From NCBI GenBank assembly GCA_029953675.1, contig JAMWBK010000002.1, positions 1-64,000 on the forward strand: DNA of 64,000 bases. The letters run 5' to 3'. Positions 40,470 to 52,029 of this stretch are shown here, piece by piece (positions within the stretch are counted from its first letter, which is position 1; every line of letters begins with the position of its first letter). Source of the DNA: Rhodosorus marinus (taxonomy: Eukaryota; Rhodophyta; Stylonematophyceae; Stylonematales; Stylonemataceae). Under the pieces are notes generated by a model. The model was not told the origin of the DNA. It was given only the letters and a program-made list of their open reading frames with translations, and made no database searches. The position numbers were made by a program, and so were the translations under genes.

Positions 40470-42257
40470 CTAGGATGGTCGATCTACAACACCCAGGCCA
40501 GGTGTAAGGGCCATCATCCTTTCCTTCGTGAGCGCCTTGGTTAGCATATCTGCTGTCATCTCATCGGTGCTCAGATACCTTAGCTGCACTTCTTCCGATG
40601 TGCATCTCTCACGGGCGTATTGCAGCTTAACAGATACGTGACGCGACATCCTGCTATCTTCAGATGTCGCCCATCGCAAACACGACACGTTGTCTGTGTA
40701 CGCCACCAATGGCATGCTTGTATTCCTCCCGGTCTCAGTGATGAGCTCCTGAACCCACCGTTAGGTCGTCAACATATCCCCTAACGCCTGGTATTCTGCT
40801 TCCGCCGTCGACTGAGCAACGGCCCTCTGCTTCCACGACCTATACGCCACCGGCGATCCGTTGATCATTATCAGTGACCCTGTAGTGCTCTTGCTGTCTT
40901 CGTGGCTTGCCCAGCTCGCGTCTGAATATCCGGTAACTTGATATCTGAATCCCCCCTGTTCGCCATCCTGCGGCGGTTCTTCGCCATCTGGAGCTACTTT
41001 CGAAACACCGCCCAATTTCATGACTTTGCCTTGTGTTCCCGCCAAATATCTCAGGATCCGCCGCGCTCTTTCAAAATCTCCAAGTCGATAATCTGACATT
41101 TTTCGCGCGATCTGGCCAACTGCAAAACTTATATCTGGTCGCGTTCTGGTACTTAGGAAAAGGAGGGATCCAGTTAGCTCCTGAAATGGTGATGTGGTCA
41201 TTTCCATCGATGTCTCTTTAGTAGAAGGTGTGACGGTGCATGGCGTGGATATGGTGCGGCAGCCCTTCAATCCGTATGTCGTGGTAAGTTTACGGATGTA
41301 ATCTCCGTGCGAGAGGTAGATTTCCTGTTTCCTCCTGTCTCGCTCGATTCTCACACCAAGGAAATCTCGTGCCTCTCCTAGGTGTTTGATGTCGTATAAG
41401 TTGGACAACATCAGCTTCGCCGTCTCCACCTCCGTACGGCTCCCGATGATTAGCATATCATCCACGTATACCGCGATCAGGCACTTCTCTCTGCGGTAGA
41501 CGCAACTCTCGGTACGTAGTTTATGAAATCCTTCTGCGACGAGGTCTTTGATGAGCTTCTTGTGCCATTCTCTTCCCGCTTGTTTCAAACCGTATATACT
41601 TCTTCGTAGGCGGCACACGTGCTCCGCTCTTCCCGGCTCCTCCAGGCCTCGCGGTTGCATCATATAGAGGTCCTCGTTCAAACTCGCGTTCAGGTACGCT
41701 GTTTTCACATCAGCTTGCTCCACTTCGAGATTTTCCACAGCTGCTATAGTCAGGAGCACTCGAACGCTGGAGAAGTCGACTGTAGGAGCGAATACCTCCT
41801 CATAGTCGATCCCTTGTCTTTGTGCGAAACCTCTCGCAACAAGTCGAGCCTTGAAACGTTGGACTGATCCATCTCCGTTTCTTTCCACCTTGAGAATCAG
41901 TCTAGACCCTAGTATTCTCGCAGACTTAGGGACCTCTTCCCGTGGTATCAGTTCCCACGTTTGATTTGCTGGTAGTGAGCCGAGCTCCTCCGATGCGGCG
42001 CGCTTCCAATCTTCCGCGTATGCTCCATTCATCGCCTCACTCCATGATTCCGGATCTGGTACGTCATATAGCGAATCTCCTTTGCGCATCAAGTTCACGG
42101 ACACCTCTCTCTGGTTCCGTTGCTCCCTTTCAAGTCCGTTGACACTCATCTCCTTTGCAGGGAAAACGTTCTCAAACACCCGCCAGTGTCGTGATTCCCT
42201 GAATCCACCATTCGCGGGGTCGTAGATGCGTGCCACATGGGATTCTCGAACACACAT
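40470..42257 (-). pseudogene. Copia reverse transcriptase and RNase H
   Basis: The frame opens in the end of the integrase region (ARIYDPANGGFRESRHW). RT follows: RFKARLVARGFAQRQGIDY, FAPTVDFSSVR, QADVKTAYLNASL, YGLKQAGREWHK and the catalytic VYVDDMLIIG. RNase H follows with YSDASWASHEDSKSTTG, then QSTAEAEYQALGDML. A stop near 40760 truncates RNase H; the same frame continues as RWVQELITETGR to YLSTDEMTADMLTKAL, ending at 40470. One nonsense codon therefore inactivates RNase H. Confidence 0.9.
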
Positions 42258-43461
42258 GAGGATCCCCTTGGCCTACCGGCTCTCCAAATTCCCCAGCTTT
42301 AAAAACTTGGATACCGTCCTTTTCTATGGTCAATGTTTTTCCATCTAAAGATCTAATGGAGAAACCGTTTTCCATTAATCTACTAAGACTGACTACATTC
42401 AATGAGCCGCCTGGAAGGTAGATAGTGTCCTTCAGCGACAACATATCTCCTTTTAGCGTCTTCAGATCGACCGTACCCATCTTGCCGAGTGTCTTCGTTG
42501 TCCCGTCCCGGAATGTGACGTCACTGTCAACCATCCTTGTGGGACCTGAGAATGCACTCTCCGAAGTGCAGATGTGATCCGTTGCCCCAGAGTCCAGCAC
42601 GAACCTCGCTGGAGCTCTGACCGCCGTCATTCCTGCGTGGAATCTTCGCGGTTCCGGCCTATTTTCCTCCTTGTCCTGCTCTTCAGGACAGTTGGCTCGG
42701 ATGTGTCCGGGTTTCTTGCACCCGTAACACAGAAATCCCCTGGGGGTCTTCTTCTTCTTCTTCTTCTGCACCGTTGTGACGTGGTGCGCGCTGGAATCCG
42801 TTTTAGGCTTGAATTGCTTGGATCCTCGAAGTCGGTCCAGCTCCTCGAAGTCATTACAGAAGCCCGTCCAGTCTAAAGTTTTATCCTTCGCCGCGTAGAA
42901 TAGGAACTCCGCGTACTCGTCGCCCCTCACCTCCAAAATCTTCCGGAGGACCCGACGTTTTTCTTCATCCGTGGGTGCCACGCCCGTTATCTCCCTGATC
43001 TCTGCAAACTGGGTTTGTAGCTAGTTCACCAGAGAGCGGGGCGACTCGTTGGTGTGCATCTCGCGCCGATACACCTTACCCCATACGCTGTCGGCCGTCT
43101 CGCGGGAGGAGGGCTCATATCTAGCCCGAAGCGCCGCCCATACTTGCTCTGGCGCTGCCTCTCTCGAAGAGGCAAAGGCTGTGTCCAGCGCCGGCCCATC
43201 CAGCACTCTGGAGAACACCGCGGAGACTTACTGTCTCTCCGCTTCCGTCGCGTCTATAGGGTTGTCGATTGCATCCCTAAGACCTTTGACGGTCAGGTAG
43301 CACTCTACCTGGTGTCTCCAGTTCCGGAAGGATAGGAACGAGTCCTGATCCCCGGTGAACACTGACGGTAGCGCGAAGTCCTTCAGGCGCGCGTCATGTT
43401 CTGCTACACTCCCCCTGGTCCTCGCCGCCATACTCTGAAAAACCCGATCTTTAAAAACCAA
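42172..43461 (-). pseudogene. Copia gag, zinc knuckle and protease
   Basis: One frame from ATG 43461 is interrupted by two stop codons (near 43228 and 43021). It encodes a Gag with FRNWRHQVECYL and VWAALRARYEP. It continues through a CCHC knuckle (CYGCKKPGHIRANC) and the aspartic protease (FVLDSGATDHICTS, then YLPGGSLNVVSLSRLMENG). The frame ends just before the RT frame, where integrase should be. The RT frame is offset, consistent with a deletion that removed integrase. Confidence 0.9.
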
Positions 43462-43558
43462 TCCTTAAAGAATAAACGCTTCTCTCTCGGAATCGCACCA
43501 AGCAATATCCTTAAGTTGCACCAAGCAACGTCTTAAATCGCACCGAGCGATGAGACCA

Positions 43559-43858
43559 TGTTGGAATTTTCAAGGATTCCCAACCTTGACCAAAGTCCCG
43601 TCAGCCAAACTTCGATGGTTTCTTTATTGTTTTCCCTGACCCTTGCGTTCGATATCTACCACTTAAGTATCCTACTATACTGTGGGGAAGATCGATACCT
43701 TGTACTGTTAAAACTACTTCAAATGTTTGAACCTCTACATGGTTTGTCTACCGTATACTGTTCGCACATCGGTCCTACCGTATATGTGACCGTGTGTGAA
43801 TCACCCTCCTAGATGCTGAGAGCGTATCGTCACCGTTCATCGCGTGACCGTTTCAACA
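43559..43858 (-). repeat. Copia 5' LTR
   Basis: Partner of 40149-40448. On the minus strand it is followed immediately by TGGTCTCATCGC, the primer-binding site. Confidence 0.9.
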
Positions 43859-44514
43859 GAGAAGAACAGAATTGGTAGATATGGATTGGTGTATATTACC
43901 TAATTTGGGAGTAATTAGGGGGGAATAAAACTCGAAATATGGAATAATTTGAGTAATACCCAGCTGGCAGTTTGAGATGTAAAAGCAGGTGTGACGTCCT
44001 GACATGACATCTGGCTAAACATATTGGTGAGCTAAAAATAACCACCATGGGTACAAAATATAGTAAGTCTATGATGCGCCCAGTGGGCAAGATATTGTAT
44101 GGACAGGGCTAATAATATTAGTCTAACATACCGAAGTCATGAACCCGAAGGCTATAAATACGGAAGTTACGAGCTTCCTCCTTAAGATTGAGTAGAGGTA
44201 TCCAAGATAGAGAAAAGATAAAAACATAGAAAGGGATTTGAAAGCTATTTTGGATCAAAGACACACGTTAACGCGGAACGTGTCAGCAGGGAGCCGGGTT
44301 CCTAAATCATGGACGTCATAAGTTCCTGGCAGACGACCGTTACGAACGAATGGTTTAACGGGTTTCGGGGCCGAGGTGGTTGCCTACGGCCTCTACTACG
44401 AATTCTGCACCATCTCCGCATGATCGCGGGAACTCCAGAGATCCCTCCAGAGATCCCTCCAGAGATCCCGCGATCATGCGGAGATGGTGCAGAATTCGTA
44501 GTAGAGATCATGCG
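43859..44514. repeat. Right-hand direct repeat flanking Copia
   Basis: Repeats 39519-40147: the end of the Gypsy-type LTR, GCAGG, the second-type solo LTR (43990-44285), GCAGG again, A' ORF1 sequence with T2 (44343-44358) and a palindrome with 40-bp arms (44391-44430 and 44467-44506). The palindrome spacer differs: CCAGAGATCCCT-type repeats here against CTCCCGCGGGA on the left. Confidence 0.85.
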
Positions 44515-44575
44515 GAGATGGTGCAGAATTCGTAGTAGAGATCATGCGGAGATGGTGCAGAATTCGTAGTAGCGG
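44507..44575. repeat. 34-bp tandem repeat in A' ORF1
   Basis: ATCATGCGGAGATGGTGCAG... (34 bp) is repeated after the right palindrome arm. The A' copy near 49480 has essentially one unit. Confidence 0.75.
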
Positions 44576-44966
44576 CTCCACCTTCCCACATACCCGGTTT
44601 CCGGGACAACTCCGTAAGGCGTCCGGTGACGCCTTGCAGCTCTTGCGAGCTGTTGACCCTCGAGTACAGTTGAAAAACGGCTTTGTAGAAGTCTGTAATT
44701 TCGGACGCAGCGATGCCCAGGTCCTGGTAGCATCTGTCGAAGCTACGCAGTTGATGCAAGAATGTGGCTGCCGGGTCGGTTGCGGCTGCAGACTCGGTCC
44801 GCGTTCTCGCTTGAACATCGCCTGCTTGTGGTTCCTTCGGTGCCTCCTGCACGTCGCCATCAGACTGGTGCTGGTGCCTTTGCAAAACTTCCCGGGTGCC
44901 CGAGGGGTCCGGGCCCTGAATGACAAGCGGTTCGGGGTACGGCCGGCGTACCTCCCTCACAATCAT
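44508..44966 (-). pseudogene. Family A' ORF1, N-terminal part
   Basis: Starts MIVREVRRPYPEPLV and contains ATFLHQLRSFDRCYQDLG and TGRLTELSRKPGMWEGG, as in ORF1 at 49907. After GGAATT the frame runs into the expanded repeat and palindrome. The 5' UTR upstream contains GGAAAAGTTCGTAAG twice (about 44983-45020). It is a second A' copy placed head to tail behind the A' element at 45045-49977, with T1 between (45020-45046). Confidence 0.8.
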
Positions 44967-45128
44967 CTTCAGACTCTCTTACGAACTTTTCCTTTTGTCT
45001 TCCTTACGAACTTTTCCTTTAACCCCAGACCCCCAGACTAATGTAACCGTAAGCTTTAATGGGCAGCTGCCTACTGCAGCGCAACACTACGTCTAATCCT
45101 ATCTAGGGAAAAACTTACTGGAACCCCG

Positions 45129-46400
45129 CTACCGGGGTCTCATGCTACGTTCAAAAGAAAAAATAGGCACCAGCGGAGTCTCCAGCTGGTCCACGCGCAA
45201 AGCGCCTAATGCTATCTCCGCGTTACCTCGCCATAGTTGCCGGTTTATCTGGGATCTCACGTCTCTCAGCTCCTCACTCCTGTGCAGTAGGTGTTTGCAG
45301 CTGTCGCGGAGGAACTCTTGTGCCATTTGCCGCGTACGCCCAAACGTCTCTGTCGCTATCAGGATGAACTTGTCATCCGGTTTCTCGATCACCATCGCTT
45401 CCTTGTAGTGAGCGATTTTCCACTTCTCTGCAGCTCTCGCCGCGTATCCGCTATCATCTTGGCTCCGCCGCAAATATTTTCCCAGTAATGGTGACACCAC
45501 CGTCACGTCCAGCGCATACCTTTGTTTGGTCCTCGGATGCCTAGCAACGATATCAGGTCGCAGTCCGTAGTTCTCGAAGTACCCCTCAGGTTCTTGCTCT
45601 ACGTCCATGAAGTTCCATCGCCTCAGCCACCGTGCCAGCTCTCTGCAGATTTCGTCGTGCCTACGTTGCCACAGTCCAGTTGATGTTGGGCAGTGATGAA
45701 ACCGTTGTACCCCAGTCCTTCCGTGTTTACTCCGGCAACTAGTGCACTTCTCGGTGGTCCGCAATCCCGGAATTGGCAGCCCCAGCAGTTGTCGAACGTT
45801 TACCTGCATCCCAACCGCACTCAATTTTTTCGGTGTCAGCGTTGGTATTTCACGCAGCCAGACTCCCGACCCGGATCCCGCGGCGGACCGTATTCGAGCT
45901 CGGTTTTCAGGGGAGATTCGTGGGTTGGTGACCAAGCTTTGGAATGCACAATGGTGTGCCTCTCGAGAGAGGGTTTGTTGTATTGAACCATTATTCCAAG
46001 CTGCAGTCTCGCCCGGTGCGCTTCGAAGAGATGTTTCGCGCGGTTGTTGCAGGGTGGTCAGTGCCAAGATCCGCGGCGGGGTTTCTGGTCCGAGCCTCCG
46101 TTGTATTGCTCGCGACGATGCACAGATCTGGTCCGCCAGCTGTGCAGTCGACCATCGTTGCTTTGTCGGCTCGTATGTGTCTGGTGAGCGTTCTGCCGAA
46201 ACCTCCCGCTCTAGTTCAGTCAGGTATGGCCATTCATCTTCATTGTTCCGGAAGGTGTTTCTCCATGACGAGTAAAACGCGATGGGTTGGACGCGCTTTC
46301 GAGTAGCGAAACCCAACCCCCCCACCGGCAGGGCAGAGCGATTTGGTCCGAGATCAGCTCTGCGTACTCGTCGTCCTCTACAGCTGTCGTAGCGAGGCCT
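45129..46400 (-). pseudogene. Family A' ORF2 C-terminal part: zinc-knuckle and endonuclease
   Basis: This is the best complete family A C-terminus. It runs GLGFATRKRVQPIAF, QLADQICASSRAIQRRL, RARIRSAAGSGSGVWLRE and LQVNVRQLLGLPIPGLRT, then the zinc-binding CTSCRSKHGRTGVQRFHHC and the endonuclease GLRPDIVARHP...YALDVTVVSPLLG. It ends FIL(I)ATETFGRT and FERSMRPR. The open frame formally extends to 46481 in shadow sequence. Confidence 0.85.
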
Positions 46401-48268
46401 CCGAATAGAATTTCCAGATGATATCTGGTCATCACATCCGCCTCGCGTGCCAGATTTCTTCCAAACTCGTATGCGAGGCATCGTAGAACATAGTCTAGCC
46501 GCGTTTCCGCACAGAACCTGAAGAGGGCAATTTGCGTCGTAAGCTCCGGTTGTGGGAGCTTGGCAATTTCCTCAAAGACTTTCTCATGCTTATTTTGCAG
46601 CCCGCGGCACTCCTGTTCGATAAATTCTCCGCTGCCTATCGGTATCGAGTGGATGGTGACTCCGTCTCTGGTCACTTGGACTCCAGGAATCTCATGGTTG
46701 ACCACTCGCGTGGTAGTCAGTGTTCGCCCGTACACAGTGCACTTGCCGAGTTGCAGGCGTGCTCCAAGAGAGGGGAGCACAGTTTTTGCCCATGCCAGGG
46801 ATGCCTTCAAGGCTTGTAGCGACCCGACAATCGTGATATCGTCGTGGATAGCAACAATAGTTTCGTTGGGGAACTTGGCTCGCAACGCTCTTAGAAAGGG
46901 CGCCAGGGATAGTGCATGTAGTGCCGGCCCCAGTGGATCTCCCTGTTGGACTCCTGTAGCTGCTTGGAGTGTCAGGCGAGAGGTGTCGGTTTCGTTCTGC
47001 CCAGGGGAAGATCGCCAGCCACGGAGCGTCGGTGAGTCCGCGTTGTCGCTTCCATAGCCAAGTCTATACACTGGTGCAAGCTCCGGGAAGTGCTCGTCCA
47101 CCAGTTGCTTAGCAAGGCGTCGGTCGATGCGGCTAAAGGCATTCTCCAGGTCTAGCCGAAGGACCGCCGAATCGGGTTCGCATGACAAATGGGCCTGGAT
47201 CGCGTGAAGTGAGCGTTCGCACCCGCCACTTACTCCAATACCCAGTTGTAAGGGCACCACGAGCTCACGCACCCTGTCCATAACCGCGTGAAGAGTTCAT
47301 TGCGTTGCTACCTTGCGCAAAAATTCTGGTACTCCGATAGGGCGAACTCCGGGATGTTCCTGCGGCACTGAACCCTTGTTGGGCTTCGCGAAGGGCAGGA
47401 GTCGACTGCTGCGAAGGGCGCGGGTCAGAGCCGGGGAAAATTTCTCCGGAGCGGTCGCGAGTTGTCGCAATAAACGAATCAACGCCACTTGCGTCTGTTG
47501 AGTTGCACCTTGGAGGTGTTCCGCTCGGAGACCTCTAGGGCCTGGGCTCTTGCCCTGAGGAAGACGTGCCACGATCGACATGAGGCCCTCGTCGGCCGCT
47601 TTTCTTGAATTCCACCTCCGCTTAAGTGTTTCGGTATTCAGAGCGAGCAAAGATTCCAGGGCTTGTGCAATCTCGTCTGGTAAGTCACCTTCCGCCGGGT
47701 CGGGAAAGAGCGCTTGTAGTTGTTTCCACGTAGCCGCGGTAAAAGGTGCCATTTCGGTGGCCTGTAGGCTCCGAGCTGCATCTGAAAGGCGGCCAAGGTG
47801 TGCTAGTTTCAACGCTCGCTTGTGGCGCCCGAGATGTTTGCGTCGAACCGCTTCAGCTCCTTGCGGTGCGGTAGTATGCGACAGCATAGACGCCTTGTTC
47901 TCTAGAGCGCTCCGGACCGTAGAGAATTCTCCTTCAAGCACGTGCGATACCTGAATGCCAACATCAAGTGCAGAGTGTCCAAGGACAAGGCCTGGAAGTC
48001 CGACAAGAAGCAGGCTGGCGTTTGTTGGTGCGGTGCTGTCCATACTGAGCTCTAATGCAGCACGGAAGAGGCAGCTCCATGTATGGACCTGGCCGCGTGG
48101 CACAAATCGCCGTGTGGGAACCGGGCAGTGTGTAAGGCGCGTCCACTGCCTGCCTCCCTCGGTGACGTCGTCGACGAAGACGCTCCACCGTCTGATCCAG
48201 TCTTGACGATCCGAGAAGAACAGAGGCTCGTCGCGGCGTCGTTTGATTCCCCTACGTCTGCTCGGCAT
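46325..48268 (-). pseudogene. Family A' ORF2: reverse transcriptase
   Basis: Starts at the ATG of the TAATG overlap (48266-48270) with MPSRRRGIKRRRDE. Landmarks are SPGPRGLRAEHLQ, RPIGVPEFLRKVATQ, a TGA in place of the next Trp codon (about 47295), GIGVSGGCERSLHAIQ, motif A RLDLENAFSRIDRR, motif B TGVQQGDPLGP and motif C AIHDDITIVG. The frame shifts at about 46325 within LPCRWGG. It is otherwise well conserved. Confidence 0.9.
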
Positions 48269-49907
48269 TATTGCGCTGGGTTTTCCTGGCTCTCCTGCGT
48301 GTCCATCGCGTGATGGTTGCCGTCTAGGGCAATCTGTGTCACAGTGGTATCATGTGCAGTCTCCACGGCTGCCGGAGTCATCTCAGTATCCGGTCCGGTG
48401 CCATCGGCGGATACTCGCGAGCGCTTCTGTTGAGGTGGCTCCGGGAGGTTGCAGAGGAGCTCCGCATGGGGGTTGTCCTCGTGTACTGCGTTCTCAGGTA
48501 CTTGGGAAGTCGCGCTGGTCTCAACCGGGGCGTCAACTGTCCCACGGTCTGCCTGTACATCCCCTGGAAGGGACGAGGCTTCAGGGTCTGCGTTCGAAGC
48601 GGCTGCAGGCCCAGGGGGTTCCGCGCGCTCGCCGGGTACCTCCTGCGGATGTTGTCTGGCTTTTAGGAGCTCTAGTCGTCCCTCCAGATACTCGTAGAGC
48701 GCTGCGAGAGTGTGGAAGGAGAATTGTCTCCTGCGGATCCTCGAGCGAATGCGGATAAGCTGCTCGATGGCCCGCTTCAGCGTGTGGGCAGCGATATCCC
48801 CGGGAGCGATGGTCTGACGTTCGAGGTAACCCAGAAGGTTGTCTGGGTCCAGCGCCTGGCCAGTGTAAAGGCTTACTTGTCGATCGGGGTGTCGTTGTGT
48901 GAAGGATCCGAAAATCCCAGTCCGGAAAACTCCTCGGGAGATGGCACTTTGGAGAATCGGAATTGCGTCTGGATGGCACAGCAGGCAGGCATGGGAGGCA
49001 ATAAAGTCCACATGCACCACATAAGAGCTGGGCATACCCAGTGCTCTGCAAAGAACCGTTGCAAAGTCCGCAGGGGCCACCTCATCCAGCCTTGGGGGTC
49101 GGACATTCCGTAGCGTCGCGAGGACTGGAGCAACATCGGGTCCCAACCAGACCCCCCGACCGTAGCGTGCAGTTGCCGCAGGGCAGCCTGCTGGGTTTGG
49201 GGTCCGGGGCGTCCAAAAGTTCTGGAACGAGCATCTCCTTCTCTCCCTGGTTCTTTCTGAGCTGCAAACTCGGCGCAGGTTGGCCTTGTAGGGCCCTCCC
49301 CGATGGCTGGGAATGCCTCCGCATAGTGTCCTAGATCTCGGACACCTGTCCCTCCCTGGGGCGCAGGGAGCCGGGTTCCTAAATCATGGACGTCATAACT
49401 TCCTGGCAGTCGACCGTTACGGTAACCGGTTTCGGGGGCGAGGTGGTTGCCTACGGCCTGTCGCGGGAGATCATGCGGAGATGGTGCAGAATTCGTAGTA
49501 GAATTCGTAGTAGCGGCTCCACCTTCCCACATACCCGGTTTCCGGGACAACTCCGTAAGGCGCCCGGTGACGCCTTGCAGCTCTTGAGAGCTGTTGACCC
49601 GCGAGTACAGTTGAAAAAAGGCTTTGTAGAAGTCTGTAATTTCGGACGCAGCGATGCCCAGGTCCTGGTAGCATCTGTCGAAGCTACGCAGTCGATGCAA
49701 GAATGTGGCTGCCGGGTCGGTTGTGGCTCCAGACTCGGTCCGCGTTCTTGCTTGAACATCGCCTGCTTGTGGTTCCGTCGGTGCCTCCTGCACGTCGCCA
49801 TCAGACTGGTGCTGGTGCCTTTGCAAAACTTCCCGGGTGCCCGAGGGGTCCGGGCCCTGAATGACAAGCGGTTCGGGGTACGGCCCGCGTACCTCCCTCA
49901 CAATCAT
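48268..49907 (-). pseudogene. Family A' ORF1
   Basis: Starts MIVREVRGPYPEPLV (49907) and shifts frame at about 49145 (GGSGWDP against WGPDVAPVLATL). It then runs through VLCRALGMPSSYVVHVDFIA, GSFTQRHPDRQVSLYTG and HTLKRAIEQLIRIRSRI to QESQENPAQ. Its stop overlaps the ORF2 start. It includes about 150 bp (49367-49510) with one unit of the 34-bp repeat that is expanded and palindromic in the neighbouring copies. Confidence 0.85.
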
Positions 49908-49977
49908 CTTCGGACTCTCTTACGAACTTTTCCTTTTGTCTTCCTTACGAACTTTTTCCTTTTTACCCCGTAAACCG

Positions 49978-50489
49978 GTAACCGTAAGCTTTACTGGGCA
50001 GCTGCCTACTGCAGCGCAACACTACGTCTAATCCTATCTAGGGAAAAACTTACTGGAACCCCGCTACCGGGGTCTCATGCTACGTTCAAAAGTAAAGACA
50101 GGCACCAGCGGATTCTCCAACTGGTCCACGCGCAAAGCGCCTAGTGCTATCTCTGCGTTACCTCGCCATAGTTGCCGGTTTATCTTTAACGTCTCTATCG
50201 CTATCGGGATGAACTTGTCATCCGGTTTCTCGATCACCATCGCTTCCTTGTAGTGAGCGATTACTTCTCCGCAGCTCTCGCCGCGTATCCGCTATCATCT
50301 TGGCTCCGCCGAAAATATTTTCCCTGTAATGGTGACACCACGGTCACATCCAGCGCATACCTTTGTTTGGTCCTCGGATGCCTAGCAACGATATCAGGTC
50401 GCAGTCCGTAGTTCTCGAAGTACCCCTCAGGTTCTTGCTCTACGTCCATGAAGTTCCATCGCCTCAGCCACCGTGCCAGCTCTCTGCAG
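49978..50489 (-). mobile_element. Family A 3' fragment with internal deletions
   Basis: 3' end at 49978, stop hairpin, then endonuclease codons. About 110 bp is deleted at 50184 and 5 bp near 50262 relative to 45129-45660. It includes GLRPDIVARHP and YALDVTVVSPLQ (minus 50449-50261). It is followed by a reverse T1 (50491-50514). Confidence 0.85.
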
Positions 50490-50544
50490 ATAACCCAGAC
50501 TAATGTAACCCCAGTGATCGTAAGGGCCGCTGGGGTAGAATTTT

Positions 50545-50665
50545 CCCCACACGTATATTGTTGAATCTACTGAATATTTGCATCTGGTAAAATGGGAAAA
50601 CCTGCGCTTGTCGGACTTACTCCATATATTGTTGAATCTACTGAATGTTTGCATCTGGTAAAATA
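50545..50665. repeat. Direct repeat ATTGTTGAATCTACTGAAT
   Basis: Two units of about 70 bp (ATATTGTTGAATCTACTGAA ... CATCTGGTAAAATRGGGAAAA), with a third partial copy at about 52705-52745 on the far side of the Gypsy relict. Confidence 0.7.
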
Positions 50666-51077
50666 GGGAAAACGTCCTCCTGTTGGCGCATGGTTGTAGC
50701 CGGACAGAACGACACCAGCAGGGCCTGGCCGACAACGGAGAAAGCCAGGAGACGTCAGGCTAGGCGAGACCAAGGGGTAACTGTAGCCAACCGTGACACC
50801 AAAAATAGAACATAGATGACTACCAAAAATAGCAGTGTGTCTAGATGAGAGAAAGTAGAGGCCTAGTCTGAGGGTGTAAATAGGCTAGGACGGAGTAGAA
50901 TATGATAGGGCTTAGCAAAGAGAAGTCAAGGGGAAAAATTCTTTGGACTTATCAAGCAACTCTTCGTGAGGGGGTTACTTAGACGAAAAGATCCAATATT
51001 TGGTGGATTTCCGGGGCTGAAGCCGCTGGAACCTGGTGATTGAAGAAAAATGGAACCCGTCCTCCTCCGGGTGCGTG

Positions 51078-51770
51078 GATGCGCGCGGTTGCTCAACTAC
51101 TAGAGCAACAACAGCGGATGACGGAGCTGCTTGTGCAAGCGCTACAGGAACAGCTACAACAACAACAGCAGCAGTAACAGCTACACAACAGCAACAGCTA
51201 TAACAACAGCAAGGAGCTCGATCGGGACGACTACCAAAGAAATATGAGTCCCCGACATTCGACGGTACATCAGACGTCGAGACATTTATAAGCGAGCTCG
51301 AGCACCTGAAGGCCGTTTATGTCCTCGAGGAGGACAGTGATTTGCTTTCCATCGCGGTTCCAGGGCTTGCGAAGACCGTTACCGAACGGTACCGCACTCT
51401 CCCCTTGGCACAACGGACAACGTGGGCAGCGTTACAAAATGCCCTGCGAACGCGATTCGCCAGTCACAATCAGAATGTGGACTTGGCGACAAAGCTGACG
51501 AGGATGCGTCAACGGGAAGGGGCAACGGTTAATGAATCTGCACCGGAGTTTGAATCCACATTGGATCATCTTCGTAGGTATGACCCTGAGTGTCTTTGCG
51601 AATTCATGCAGATTCAGCTGTTTGTGCCGGGGTTGCGGACTCATGAACAACGTAGGTTTCTACGTCAGTGCACTGCGACGAAAGACACTGCAACACTCCA
51701 TAGAATTGGCAGTGTCAATTCCCGAGGACATATCGGGACCCAGGCGGAAGATGACGAAGACGCGAGGTAG
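51078..51770 (+). pseudogene. Gypsy gag remnant
   Basis: From about 51210 the frame reads KKYESPTFDGTSDVETFISE, WAALQNALRTRFASHNQ and ATKLTRMRQREGATVNE, then LFVPGLRTHEQRRFL. This is the typical Ty3/Gypsy gag core. A CAA/CAG-rich stretch (51145-51210) precedes it with stop codons, and no intact start is visible. Confidence 0.75.
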
Positions 51771-52029
51771 AAACGAACGGACGGCCCGGCCGAGTCATGA
51801 TCAGCACAAGATCGTCTCCCAACCGCCACCTCACCTGGATGCACCAGTACGAATGGCGGTTGGAACGGTGCGCGGGCCGCGGCAACGACGTCAGAGCCAG
51901 AAAAGTAGGGTGAACATCGTGGAGGCACCGTCTGGCAAGAAAGATGGGAGTGAAGACCCGGCAACCCGGGTATTGAGCATCTTGCAGGAACTGACGTCCC
52001 CGACCAACCGCTGCTGCGGATTCCGGCAG

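Larger units (their letters stand above)
40149..43858 (-). mobile_element. Copia LTR retrotransposon with deleted integrase
   Basis: Two 300-bp LTRs (40149-40448 and 43559-43858) start TGTTGGAA and end TTTCAACA on the plus strand. The primer-binding site directly abuts the 5' LTR (plus 43547-43558). A purine-rich tract (minus GAGAGCGAGAGGGAG) abuts the 3' LTR. The internal 3.1 kb encodes gag, a zinc knuckle, protease, RT and RNase H but no integrase core. No short target duplication is seen. Instead, blocks of about 630 bp on both sides are direct repeats. Confidence 0.9.
45045..49977 (-). mobile_element. Family A' non-LTR element, full length but mutated
   Basis: Contains a 5' UTR with a duplicated GGAAAAGTTCGTAAGGA motif, ORF1, ORF2 and the complete A 3' UTR. 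The 4.9-kb length suggests the full family size. Lesions: a one-base deletion in ORF1 (about 49145), a nonsense codon in RT (about 47295) and a frameshift in the thumb region (about 46325). It lies between two other minus-strand A copies in head-to-tail order. Confidence 0.9.
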
